From contig NZ_FOJT01000004.1 in NCBI RefSeq assembly GCF_900111965.1, positions 62,001-126,000 of the forward strand: DNA of 64,000 nucleotides. Reading direction: 5' to 3'. The stretch comes from Flavobacterium swingsii. GTDB lineage: Bacteria > Bacteroidota > Bacteroidia > Flavobacteriales > Flavobacteriaceae. Shown one piece after another: positions 9,313 to 16,076 of the stretch. Position 1 is the first letter of the stretch. Every line of letters starts with the position of its first letter. The notes beneath the pieces are model-generated. The model worked only from the letters and a program-made list of their open reading frames with translations, did no database searches and had not been told where the DNA came from. A program made the position numbers and the translations under genes.

Positions 9313-10136
9313 ATTTTAGTAATAACTAACTCTACTCTACGGTCATATTGCGGTTCTTTTCCCAATGGCTGTGCGTTTCCGTAACCTTTATAAATCATTC
9401 TGTTTTTGTCTATTTTCTTGACTACAAAAAAATTATAAACAACCTTAGCTCTATTGGAAGAAAGTTCTCTTTTTCTAGTATCTCTGTCTATTGCTTCTTT
9501 CTGATAAGGTGGCGTGCAACAAACATGCCCTTGAATTTCGAATTGTAAATTCTTATATTTAAGCAAAGCTTTGGCCATCTTTTCTAAATCATTTTTTGCA
9601 TTAACATTCAGTTTGCTACTTCCTTTTTGGAAAAGTACATCGCCTAAAAAAATCCGGTCACCCACAATATGTTTTTTCTGCACCATATCGAACATACCAG
9701 GCATCTGAATTTTCGGCAATGGTTTCATGTTTATAACCACATCGACACGGCGATTTTTAGAACGAACTTCGGGAAGATTTTCTAAAATATCATCATCAAT
9801 CATAACACGACCTTTGCCTTCAATGGTGACAATAATTTTGTTTTTGATGCCGCTTGCGACTAACTTTTTCTGAATTATGGAAGCACGATTGTTAGATAAT
9901 TTGAAATTATACGATTCTTTGCCACGATCATCGCAATAACCAAAAATTTGAACCGATTCAATACGAGTAGAATCGATTTTTTTTATAAAATTGACTGTTT
10001 CGTTTGCTTGTTTTTCGTCGAGTTTAAATTTGTCAAAATCGAAATAAACCGAATGAATAATCTCTTCTTGAGCCATTATTGCCTCAGAAAAAGAAAGGAA
10101 AATAAATAAAAAGAAGAAGTGTTGTATTTTTTTCAT
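9309..10136 (-). CDS. OmpA-family protein with two OmpA-like domains
   Basis: 275 residues. A signal peptide (KKIQHFFFLFIFLSFSEAIMAQ) is followed by an OmpA-like domain at about residues 28-135 (VYFDFDKFKLD, GYCDDRG, NNRASIIQKKL, SKNRRVDVVI). A second domain spans about 165-275 (VLFQKGSSKLN, IQGHVCCTPP, SSNRAKVVYNF, GYGNAQPLG, DRRVELVI). OmpA domains bind peptidoglycan and anchor the outer membrane. The second copy carries a CC pair in the GH loop. It lies downstream of the phosphatase-like gene with a 20-bp gap, in the same direction. Confidence 0.85.
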   Translation of the reverse strand: MKKIQHFFFLFIFLSFSEAIMAQEEIIHSVYFDFDKFKLDEKQANETVNFIKKIDSTRIESVQIFGYCDDRGKESYNFKLSNNRASIIQKKLVASGIKNKIIVTIEGKGRVMIDDDILENLPEVRSKNRRVDVVINMKPLPKIQMPGMFDMVQKKHIVGDRIFLGDVLFQKGSSKLNVNAKNDLEKMAKALLKYKNLQFEIQGHVCCTPPYQKEAIDRDTRKRELSSNRAKVVYNFFVVKKIDKNRMIYKGYGNAQPLGKEPQYDRRVELVITKI

Positions 10137-10156
10137 ATTTTATTTTCTTTAGTTTT

Positions 10157-10489
10157 TTATAAATATTCTGAAACAGAAATTCGTATTTCGTCAATTAATT
10201 CGTTATCCATAAACCTATAAATGTCTGGAATTTCTAAAATAATAATTTTTGCATTTTTAGTTTCGTCAGGAAAATTTAAAATTAATTTTTCTTTATGATG
10301 TTTTTCCATCACGAAAATCAAATTAGCCCAAACTAGTAATTTTGAATTAATTTTTATACGTGCAGAATTTTCGGTTCCAGCGGATTTTACATTAAAATCC
10401 GAATTGTTTTTATAAATAGTTTCTGCAGTCAAACTACGCCATTTATTTCTGCTACAAATGAATAATATATTTTTTAACCTATTTTTAAT
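10157..10489 (-). pseudogene. Low-molecular-weight protein tyrosine phosphatase-like gene lacking a normal start codon
   Basis: The frame encodes KNILFICSRNKWRSLTAETI, which contains the Cx(n)R-S catalytic loop expected at the N-terminus of small tyrosine phosphatase-like proteins. FVMEKHH and an acidic IPDIYRFMD segment follow. No ATG or GTG exists ahead of the catalytic Cys (codon 10454-10456). Upstream there is only ATT at 10487-10489, after an in-frame TAA (10493-10495). A TTG at 10430-10432 would remove the catalytic loop. The missing start lies where the 28-bp direct repeat of the cassette block joins the gene. Either it is inactivated or it uses a rare ATT start. The family assignment is good; function is doubtful. 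Confidence 0.7.
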
Positions 10490-10503
10490 ATTTTATTATA
10501 TTC
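10476..10503. repeat. Direct repeat flanking the cassette block, left copy
   Basis: Runs from AACCTATTTTT to ATTTTATTATATTC. It matches 12343-12372 except that the T-run is two bases shorter. The right copy encodes the last codons and stop of the S41 protease, so this copy is the displaced one. It overlaps the damaged 5' end of the phosphatase gene. Confidence 0.8.
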
Positions 10504-10580
10504 CCCGCTAGAAGCTCTCGCTAGCGAATTTCTCAAACACAAACTAAACCTAGCAATCCCGCAAAACCGCTGTTAGCCTT
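10504..10580 (-). other. attC-like element A, probably truncated
   Basis: Read on the minus strand it starts AAGGCTAACAGCGGTTTTGC just after the 240-residue gene. It shares 24 of 26 bases with element C (10552-10577 versus 11802-11827). The distal part has an inner CGCTAG/CTAGCG pairing (10506-10526) but no clear terminal GTTA core. It runs into the flanking direct repeat, so the far end appears lost. Confidence 0.55.
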
Positions 10581-10587
10581 TCGTTGT

Positions 10588-11310
10588 TTATTTTTCGTTC
10601 GTTTTCTGTTTTAATAATTGTCTAATAGATGTTAAATGTCCAAACAGTATGGCTGGAACTATAAAAGTCGGTAACCAACTAAATGGAAAATTTAAAATCG
10701 CTATGTTCGGTTGTTCAAAAGCAAATTTTTGGATTGGTGAAGGTGCTGAAAATAAAGCATTCACTACAATATTTATTAAAAGTCCGAGACAAATAAAGTT
10801 CCAAATCAAAATTGCATTTCGGCTAATTTTCTGTTTTTTCAAACCAAAGTGCGCAATGAATGGTGCAGTTATTCCTGCAAGAATGTCAAAGTTCCGTCCC
10901 TCAAAAGTCATAAGTTCGGGAATTGCTTTGTTGAGAAAAAGCCAAAATAAAACTATCTCAACAGGTATTCTTACAATGTTTAAATAGGTCAAGTTTTTAA
11001 TCGGCAAACTGTCAATAAATTGTCGTCCTTTTGTAGTTATAAATAATAAAGTTATAGTCAAAATAGCAGGAAAAATTCCTGTCAGCATAATTTTCGGTGG
11101 AAAAGTATTTGTGTCCGAGTTGTAAATGTTTTGCAAAGTCAAAAACGCTTGAATTGTCAACCAAATTGTCAAACCGATAAAAATTGGTATTGCTTTTTTA
11201 CGAGTTTGTTCTGAATTTGAATTTTTTATTGTCCAAATAAAAAGTGAAAAAGTCACAAGTGTTGTCAGTCCAAAAGTTAGTGAAATATATGTCGGTAAAT
11301 TGTCTATCAT
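10588..11310 (-). CDS. Multi-pass membrane protein, cassette-borne, unknown function
   Basis: 240 residues with about six or seven hydrophobic segments spread over the length (for example ISLTFGLTTLVTFSLFIW, IFPAILTITLLFI, VEIVLFWLFL, FICLGLLINIVVNAL, FIVPAILFGHL). Short loops separate them and the C-terminus is basic. I recognise no family and see no catalytic motif. It occupies one cassette-like unit, with its ATG 40 bp inside the unit start at 11350-11358. The gene carries no recognisable promoter of its own, as is usual for cassette genes. Predicted inner-membrane location; role unknown. Confidence 0.65.
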   Translation of the reverse strand: MIDNLPTYISLTFGLTTLVTFSLFIWTIKNSNSEQTRKKAIPIFIGLTIWLTIQAFLTLQNIYNSDTNTFPPKIMLTGIFPAILTITLLFITTKGRQFIDSLPIKNLTYLNIVRIPVEIVLFWLFLNKAIPELMTFEGRNFDILAGITAPFIAHFGLKKQKISRNAILIWNFICLGLLINIVVNALFSAPSPIQKFAFEQPNIAILNFPFSWLPTFIVPAILFGHLTSIRQLLKQKTNEK

Positions 11311-11349
11311 TTTCTATTTGGTCAATGTTTGCGTTGTTGCTGTACAATG

Positions 11350-11379
11350 AAGGCTAACGTTGTAGTAGCTGTTATGCGT
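11350..11379 (-). other. attC-like element B, very short
   Basis: On the minus strand it reads ACGCATAAC, then AGCTACTACA, then ACGTTAGCCTT. The inverse core GCATAAC is the exact complement of the 5' end of the same unit (11696-11704). The core GTTAGCC belongs to the next unit. At about 29 nt it lacks the long central stem usual for attC. Confidence 0.5.
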
Positions 11380-11397
11380 TCGGTTTTTCAGTTACTA

Positions 11398-11658
11398 TTA
11401 TTCTGCATTCGATTTTGGGTTTAGTATTTTCTTTCTGAAATAGATAAGGAAAACTAAAAGTACAAGACAAAAAACAAAGATTATTTTCAAATTTCTGATG
11501 GTATCGCAAAGATTTATTCCGTTGACATTCGAAACACAATCATTAATATTTTCGGTTTCATATTTCAAACTAACCATTGTATTCACAATTCCATATGGCG
11601 TAACTAAAGTTCCAAGTATTGAAATTGCAATTAGTAAAAAATAAACTGTTTTACGCAT
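11398..11658 (-). CDS. Small two-span membrane protein, cassette-borne, unknown function
   Basis: 86 residues from ATG 11656-11658 (an ATG two codons upstream, at 11664, is also in frame). Two hydrophobic segments, one N-terminal (VYFLLIAISILGTLVTPYGI) and one near the C-terminus (KIIFVFCLVLLVFLIYF), flank a ~35-residue loop with two Cys (NDCVSN and NLCDTI). The paired Cys could form a disulphide in an exported loop. A short basic tail follows. No family recognised. It fills the second cassette-like unit almost completely. The AT-rich coding sequence contrasts with the GC-richer element C upstream of it. Confidence 0.55.
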   Translation of the reverse strand: MRKTVYFLLIAISILGTLVTPYGIVNTMVSLKYETENINDCVSNVNGINLCDTIRNLKIIFVFCLVLLVFLIYFRKKILNPKSNAE

Positions 11659-11696
11659 AATCATTTTCTGTTTTCTTTTTCGTCACGCGAAACTGA

Positions 11697-11835
11697 CGCA
11701 TAACGTCCCGTGGCTTTGTTGCGGTTGCGGCAATTTACGAAAATTTTTCTGCGTGGGGAAGGGTTTGAGGAAACCGTTTGGTTTCCGACGAACGGGTTAC
11801 AAGCAATCGCACAAAACCGCTGTTAGCAGTAGTGC
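11697..11835 (-). other. attC-like element C with central hairpin
   Basis: About 135 bp. On the minus strand it opens TACTGCTAACAGCGGTTTTG and closes CCACGGGACGTTATGCG. It has a perfect inner stem GGAAACC/GGTTTCC (11769-11775 with 11780-11786). The outer arms pair imperfectly: GCGGTTTTGTGCG near one end and CGCAACAAAGCC near the other. The size and imperfect palindromy are typical of attC sites. Confidence 0.6.
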
Positions 11836-11838
11836 ATA

Positions 11839-12279
11839 TTATTGACATATAAAATCATCAACAATAATTTTATTTTTCTGTAATTCAATTTTTAAATTTC
11901 TCCAAGTGTTTTTTCTAAGACTACTCCCATAAAACGATTTTTTCGGAAATAATCTACACTCAATATTTAGTCTTACGGGTGATCGAAAAGGTTGGTCTAT
12001 TGATATTCGTTCGATTTCCTTCAATGGAATTTTTACATTTTTCCAAAACCAAATTGGGTTTTTAATTATAATTTCATCTCGTGTTAGAATAAAATAATTC
12101 ATGGGATATGTAAGTCCTGCAAACACGCAAAAGCTTATCAAAAACATACCTGTAATAAAACCTTCAGGATTTTTTTGGGATTTTAAGTCAACAAAGAGCA
12201 ATGAAATAGTAAAACAGAAAACGATTAAAATATAAATTCCGTTTTGTGATAAAAAGTGATTACCCGAAAATTTCTGCAT
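11839..12279 (-). CDS. Two-span membrane protein with a PH-like cytoplasmic part, cassette-borne
   Basis: 146 residues. Two hydrophobic segments at about 14-32 and 41-62 (GIYILIVFCFTISLLFV and MFLISFCVFAGLTYPMNY) are followed by a soluble part beginning FILTRDEIIIKNPIW, then KIPLKEIERISI. Such segments are typical of small bacterial PH-like domains that follow two membrane spans. The specific family is not identified. The gene lies in the third, promoter-proximal cassette-like unit, directly after the S41 protease gene on the same strand. Function unknown. Confidence 0.6.
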   Translation of the reverse strand: MQKFSGNHFLSQNGIYILIVFCFTISLLFVDLKSQKNPEGFITGMFLISFCVFAGLTYPMNYFILTRDEIIIKNPIWFWKNVKIPLKEIERISIDQPFRSPVRLNIECRLFPKKSFYGSSLRKNTWRNLKIELQKNKIIVDDFICQ

Positions 12280-12342
12280 TTCTTTTTAATTTTTTTTAGC
12301 GACATGTGGCATTACTGCTAACTTAAAACTTGGTCTAACTTC

Positions 12343-12372
12343 AACCTATTTTTTTAATATTTTATTATATTC
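12343..12372. repeat. Direct repeat flanking the cassette block, right copy
   Basis: 30 bp. It forms the last codons and TAG stop of the S41 protease gene. It matches 10476-10503 apart from two extra T in the T-run. Confidence 0.8.
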
Positions 12373-13983
12373 AACCGTATTATTCAGCAATTGTGTTGCT
12401 TTTTTTATCTCAGAATTGTTTTTGGTATAATAAATATACAAACCTTCTTTGTACTGGTTTCTAACTATAATTTCGTCACGCAATAAGTCTAATATTTGGG
12501 GCTTGCTTTTGTCTACTTCTAGGTCTTCTGCTTTTTGAAGCGAAGCCAATAAAGTGTCGTATTGCAATTTTATAGCCGTGTCTATTTTTTCTTTTTTAGC
12601 TTCTTCGAGCATGTCTTTTAGAGCCAAATCGGTTTTTGTATCAAAAGAAAAGTTTTGAGATTTTAGGAATTTCTTGAATTCTATAAAGTCAGTATCGGTA
12701 AGGGTTGGCATTTTGTTGCCTAAATTTGGATTTTTAGTACAATATTGGGTTACAAAATTAAAAATAGCATCATTTCTTACCAAAGCATCAATAATGGTAT
12801 TGGTCTTTGTTTCTTCTAATTCGATATCTGGCAAAACACCACCGCCATCAAAAACGGGACGCCCTTTTCTGGTTTTGAAAGCATTATAATTTTTAGCTTC
12901 GGTACGAATGGCTTTGCCATTAGCATCTTTTTTAGTATAATCTAAAGCCTGAATACATCTGCCGGAAGGCGTATAATATCTAGAAATAGTAACTTTTAGT
13001 TGGGTTCCGTAAGTTAAATCGACATAACGCTGTACCAATCCTTTACCAAAACTTCTCGAACCAATAATAACGGCGCGGTCTAAATCTTGTAAAGCACCAG
13101 AAACAATTTCGCTAGCCGAAGCACTGTGACCATCGATTAATATGGCTAATGGAATATCTAAATCGACAGGATTTTTCGATGTTTTATAAGTATTGTTGTG
13201 TTTGGCAATGTGAGATTTTGTGGTTACAATAATTTCGTTATTGGGCACGAATAAGTTACAAATGTTTACTGCTTCGGATAGTAAACCACCCGGATTTCCT
13301 CGTAAATCTAGAATAATTTGTGTGGCACCTTGTTCTTTAAGTTTTTCTAATGCTGCTTTTGTTTCTGATGCTGCTTTTGCATTAAATTTTTCTAAAACAA
13401 TATAACCTGTTTTGTCATCAATTTTTCCAAAAAAAGGAACGGCTTTAATATCTACTTCTTCTAGAATGAGTTGCGTGGTTTTTATTTCGCCATTTCGTTT
13501 GTATTTTAAATCGATTTTTGCGTTTTTTCCACCTTTTAATAATTGTGTGGCATCGTCTTTGAAATCAATCAAATTCACATCGCCAATCTGAATTATTTCG
13601 TCACCAGCTTTTAGTCCAGCTTTGTCCGCAGGATAATTTTTGTAAGGTTCACGAACGATAAGTCTTCCATCTTTTCGCGATAATATTGCGCCAATTCCAG
13701 TGTATTCGCCCGTGTTGTTTATCTTGGCTTTTACAACATCTTGCTCGTTAAAATAGTTGGTGTACGGATCCAGTTGCACCAACATACTTTTTATCGCCTT
13801 GTCCATTAATTCGCCAGGATTGGTCTCATCAACATAGTTCATGTTGAGGTTTTTGAATAGTGTGGTGAAGATTTCTATTTGTTTGGCAATTTCGAAAAAA
13901 TCTTCTTTAAAACTTACTCCAACAAAGAGAAAAGCACTTGCGATTACGGGAAATATATATTTTTTCTTGAAAAGTGGAATCAT
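12346..13983 (-). CDS. S41-family C-terminal processing peptidase (CtpA-like)
   Basis: 545 residues from the ATG at 13981-13983 (MIPLFKKKYIFPVIASAFLF), which begins with a signal anchor. An upstream in-frame start at 14031 adds 16 residues and looks spurious. A PDZ domain lies at about residues 80-165 (GIGAILSRKDGRLIV, KAGLKAGDEIIQIG). The tail-specific protease domain has LDLRGNPGGLLSEAV, the nucleophile Ser in DGHSASASEIVSGAL and the general-base Lys in RSFGKGLVQ. A C-terminal extension is rich in Lys and Glu. It acts in the periplasm on unfolded or C-terminally tagged proteins. In the ancestral order the tyrosine-phosphatase gene probably followed directly; the cassette block now separates them. 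Confidence 0.92.
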   Translation of the reverse strand: MIPLFKKKYIFPVIASAFLFVGVSFKEDFFEIAKQIEIFTTLFKNLNMNYVDETNPGELMDKAIKSMLVQLDPYTNYFNEQDVVKAKINNTGEYTGIGAILSRKDGRLIVREPYKNYPADKAGLKAGDEIIQIGDVNLIDFKDDATQLLKGGKNAKIDLKYKRNGEIKTTQLILEEVDIKAVPFFGKIDDKTGYIVLEKFNAKAASETKAALEKLKEQGATQIILDLRGNPGGLLSEAVNICNLFVPNNEIIVTTKSHIAKHNNTYKTSKNPVDLDIPLAILIDGHSASASEIVSGALQDLDRAVIIGSRSFGKGLVQRYVDLTYGTQLKVTISRYYTPSGRCIQALDYTKKDANGKAIRTEAKNYNAFKTRKGRPVFDGGGVLPDIELEETKTNTIIDALVRNDAIFNFVTQYCTKNPNLGNKMPTLTDTDFIEFKKFLKSQNFSFDTKTDLALKDMLEEAKKEKIDTAIKLQYDTLLASLQKAEDLEVDKSKPQILDLLRDEIIVRNQYKEGLYIYYTKNNSEIKKATQLLNNTVEYNKILKK

Positions 13984-14098
13984 TTTTTCTGTTTTGATAT
14001 TGATGACTAAATTACTAAATAGTTTTACCAATTAGTAAATGCTAACAAATTATTAACCAAATTTTTAATACAGCTAATTATTATAGGTTTGTTCTTTT

Positions 14099-14186
14099 GC
14101 CACAGATTTAAAAGATTTCCACAGATTAAATAAAAAGTGAATTTTAAGTGATAAAGAAATCTGTGAAAATCCGTGAAATCTGTGGC
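14099..14186. repeat. Inverted intergenic repeat (CCACAGATT family)
   Basis: Arms 14099-14127 and 14158-14186 are near-perfect inverted complements built on GCCACAGATT, with a 30-bp AT-rich loop. Repeats of the CACAGATTTCACGGATT type are common between flavobacterial genes. The rest of the 13984-14220 gap shows nothing else. Confidence 0.65.
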
Positions 14187-14220
14187 GAAAATTAATTATT
14201 AGTTCAGTATAGCCAAATTT

Positions 14221-14964
14221 CTAATATTCTAATTTTCCAACGGATTTCATCACTCGCAAAGTTTTATTTTTCCTTCTTTCGACGTAAGCCGATGAATTTG
14301 TTGCTTTATATTTTCTAGGATTTGGTAAAATCGCTGCGATAGAAGCGGCTTCGTATTTGGTTAAATTTTTGGCACTTTTGTGAAACCAGTGTTTGCTTGC
14401 GGCTTCGGCACCATATACGCCATCGCCCATTTCGATACTATTCAGATAGACTTCCATGATGCGTTCTTTGCCCCAAAAAAGCTCGATAAGTACAGTAAAA
14501 TAAGCTTCTAATCCTTTTCTTAAATAACTTCTTCCTTGCCACAGGAAAACATTTTTTGCAGTTTGTTGCGAGATGGTACTACCTCCTTTTAGTTTTTTGC
14601 CTTTCAAATTACTATTAAAGGCTTTGTTCATTGCGCTAAAATCGAAACCATTGTGTTTTAGAAAACGACCGTCTTCGCTCGCCACAACCGCTTTGGGCAA
14701 ATTGAGAGAAATATCCTCGAGCGAAACCCATTCGTGGCTACAAACCATGTCTTTTCCCGCTTCATTATGCTCTACTGCTCGAATAATCATAAGTGGCGTA
14801 TAAAAAACAGGTACAAATCTAAAAATGATAACCGTAAGCACCGAAAGTCCTACGAACCACATGATACATTTGAATATGAAACTTTTTACTTTGCTCCCAA
14901 AACTAGTTTTTTCTTTTTTAGGAGCTGGTTTTGCTTTTGGTTTTGTTGCTTTTTTTGTTGCCAT
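14221..14964 (-). CDS. mtgA: Monofunctional biosynthetic peptidoglycan transglycosylase
   Basis: 247 residues from ATG 14962-14964. A Lys/Pro-rich cytoplasmic head precedes one membrane span (about 31-50, FIFKCIMWFVGLSVLTVIIF) and a GT51 domain. The conserved boxes are VVASEDGRFLKHNGFD (with the catalytic Glu), KGGSTISQQTAKNVFLW, KERIMEVYLNSIEMGDG and AAILPNPRKY. It polymerises lipid II into glycan strands at the outer face of the inner membrane and has no transpeptidase domain. Its ATG overlaps the stop of the upstream FAD oxidoreductase by one base (TAATG), indicating translational coupling. The longer frame to 15039 is only that overlap. Confidence 0.93.
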   Translation of the reverse strand: MATKKATKPKAKPAPKKEKTSFGSKVKSFIFKCIMWFVGLSVLTVIIFRFVPVFYTPLMIIRAVEHNEAGKDMVCSHEWVSLEDISLNLPKAVVASEDGRFLKHNGFDFSAMNKAFNSNLKGKKLKGGSTISQQTAKNVFLWQGRSYLRKGLEAYFTVLIELFWGKERIMEVYLNSIEMGDGVYGAEAASKHWFHKSAKNLTKYEAASIAAILPNPRKYKATNSSAYVERRKNKTLRVMKSVGKLEY

Positions 14965-16076
14965 TATATTAAATCTGCTAATTCTTGTCCTACTAAACTT
15001 CCTATCGCTACGCCCATTCCGCCCAATCTCACGCCGCAATATACGTTTTCTGATAAGGGTTCGACGATGGGTCTTTTGCTATTACCTAATCCCATAATTC
15101 CAGACCAACGATGCGCGATTTTGAAATCGGTATTGGGCAAAATTACGGTTTTTAGAATTTCTTCTAATTTGTTTTGTATGATTTGAGTTTGACCAAATTG
15201 CGAAGTATTTTCGCCTTCAAAATCAAGGTTTCTGCCACCACCAAAAAGAATTCTATCATTTATATTTCGAAAATAATAATAACCTTTGTCTAAATGAAAA
15301 GTTCCTTTTATATCTAAATTCGGAATAGGTTCGGTGATTAAAACTTGTGCTCTAGCTGGTTTTACTTCATTATTAGTTAACTGTCCTGCAAAACCATTGG
15401 TAGCAAAAAGTAGTTTTTTTGTTGTAAAAGTAAAATCGTTTACTTCAATTTCTACACCATTTCCATTGTCATGAAAGTTAGAAACAGTCTGGTTATTTAA
15501 AATTAAAATTCCATTTGATTGTGCTTTTTTCAGCAAAGCTTGCATCATATTTCCAGTATCTATTTGTGCTTCAAACGGATTGAAAATGGTATATTCTTGT
15601 ATGTTTTGGAAACCAAATCGGTCGATATTTTTTTCGAAAACATCAGCTTTGAAAATGGGTTTCAAAATATCATTGATGAACGGTAATTTTTGTAAACACT
15701 CATTGTAAGTAGATTCATCATTTTTTAGAAACAATTCATATCCGCCGAAAGGTTTAAAATCTATCGCTTCGTCGGTCAGATTTTTTCTAAGTAATTGCAA
15801 ACCTTGCCAGCGTTTTTGTACGAGTTGAATCACTTCTTCTTCGGAATGTGATTTTAGGTCATCGATAATTTCCGACAAACTTCCAAAACAAGCAAAACCT
15901 GCATTTTTTGTACTCGCACCTTCTGGCAACATTCCTTTTTCTAGGATAAGAATTTTGCTTTCAGGAAATTTTTCACGCAAACGCAACGCGGTGTGAAGTC
16001 CAACAATTCCGCTTCCTACAATCGTATAATCTACATTTGTAAACCAATTTTTTATTTCCCAATAACTTAAATTCAT
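14964..16076 (-). CDS. FAD-dependent oxidoreductase, DAO family
   Basis: 370 residues. The dinucleotide-binding fold is at the N-terminus (YTIVGSGIVGLHTALRL, then ILILEKGMLPEGAST), followed by NAGFACFG. A substrate domain follows, and a C-terminal FAD-closing segment (RWSGIMGLGNSKRPIVEPL, VYCGVRLGGMGVAIGSLVG). This is the D-amino-acid-oxidase-like family that oxidises amine groups. The substrate cannot be read from the sequence. The start overlaps the stop of the sensor kinase by four bases (ATGA) and its stop overlaps mtgA by one, so the three genes form one tight operon. Confidence 0.85.
   Translation of the reverse strand: MNLSYWEIKNWFTNVDYTIVGSGIVGLHTALRLREKFPESKILILEKGMLPEGASTKNAGFACFGSLSEIIDDLKSHSEEEVIQLVQKRWQGLQLLRKNLTDEAIDFKPFGGYELFLKNDESTYNECLQKLPFINDILKPIFKADVFEKNIDRFGFQNIQEYTIFNPFEAQIDTGNMMQALLKKAQSNGILILNNQTVSNFHDNGNGVEIEVNDFTFTTKKLLFATNGFAGQLTNNEVKPARAQVLITEPIPNLDIKGTFHLDKGYYYFRNINDRILFGGGRNLDFEGENTSQFGQTQIIQNKLEEILKTVILPNTDFKIAHRWSGIMGLGNSKRPIVEPLSENVYCGVRLGGMGVAIGSLVGQELADLI

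Larger units (their letters stand above)
10504..12342 (-). mobile_element. Integron-cassette-like array of three genes, no integrase
   Basis: Three minus-strand genes form three units. Each unit's own ends are perfect inverted repeats differing from the other units: 10572-10580 with 11350-11358 (GTTAGCCTT), 11371-11379 with 11696-11704 (GTTATGCGT), and 11822-11831 with 12313-12322 (GTTAGCAGTA). Each gene is followed on its strand by (T/C)AACAGC. This matches the cassette rule that the 5' end complements the inverse core of its own attC. The cores deviate from strict GTTRRRY. One strict GTTAGAC lies at 12333-12339 on the minus strand, at the array edge. The block is bracketed by direct repeats 10476-10503 and 12343-12372. 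Confidence 0.65.

Noticed and set aside
10649..10987. Plus-strand ORF of 112 codons inside the cassette A gene
   Set aside because: It lies wholly opposite the 240-residue membrane-protein gene, shows no recognisable domain and starts without a promoter. The minus-strand gene fits the cassette borders.
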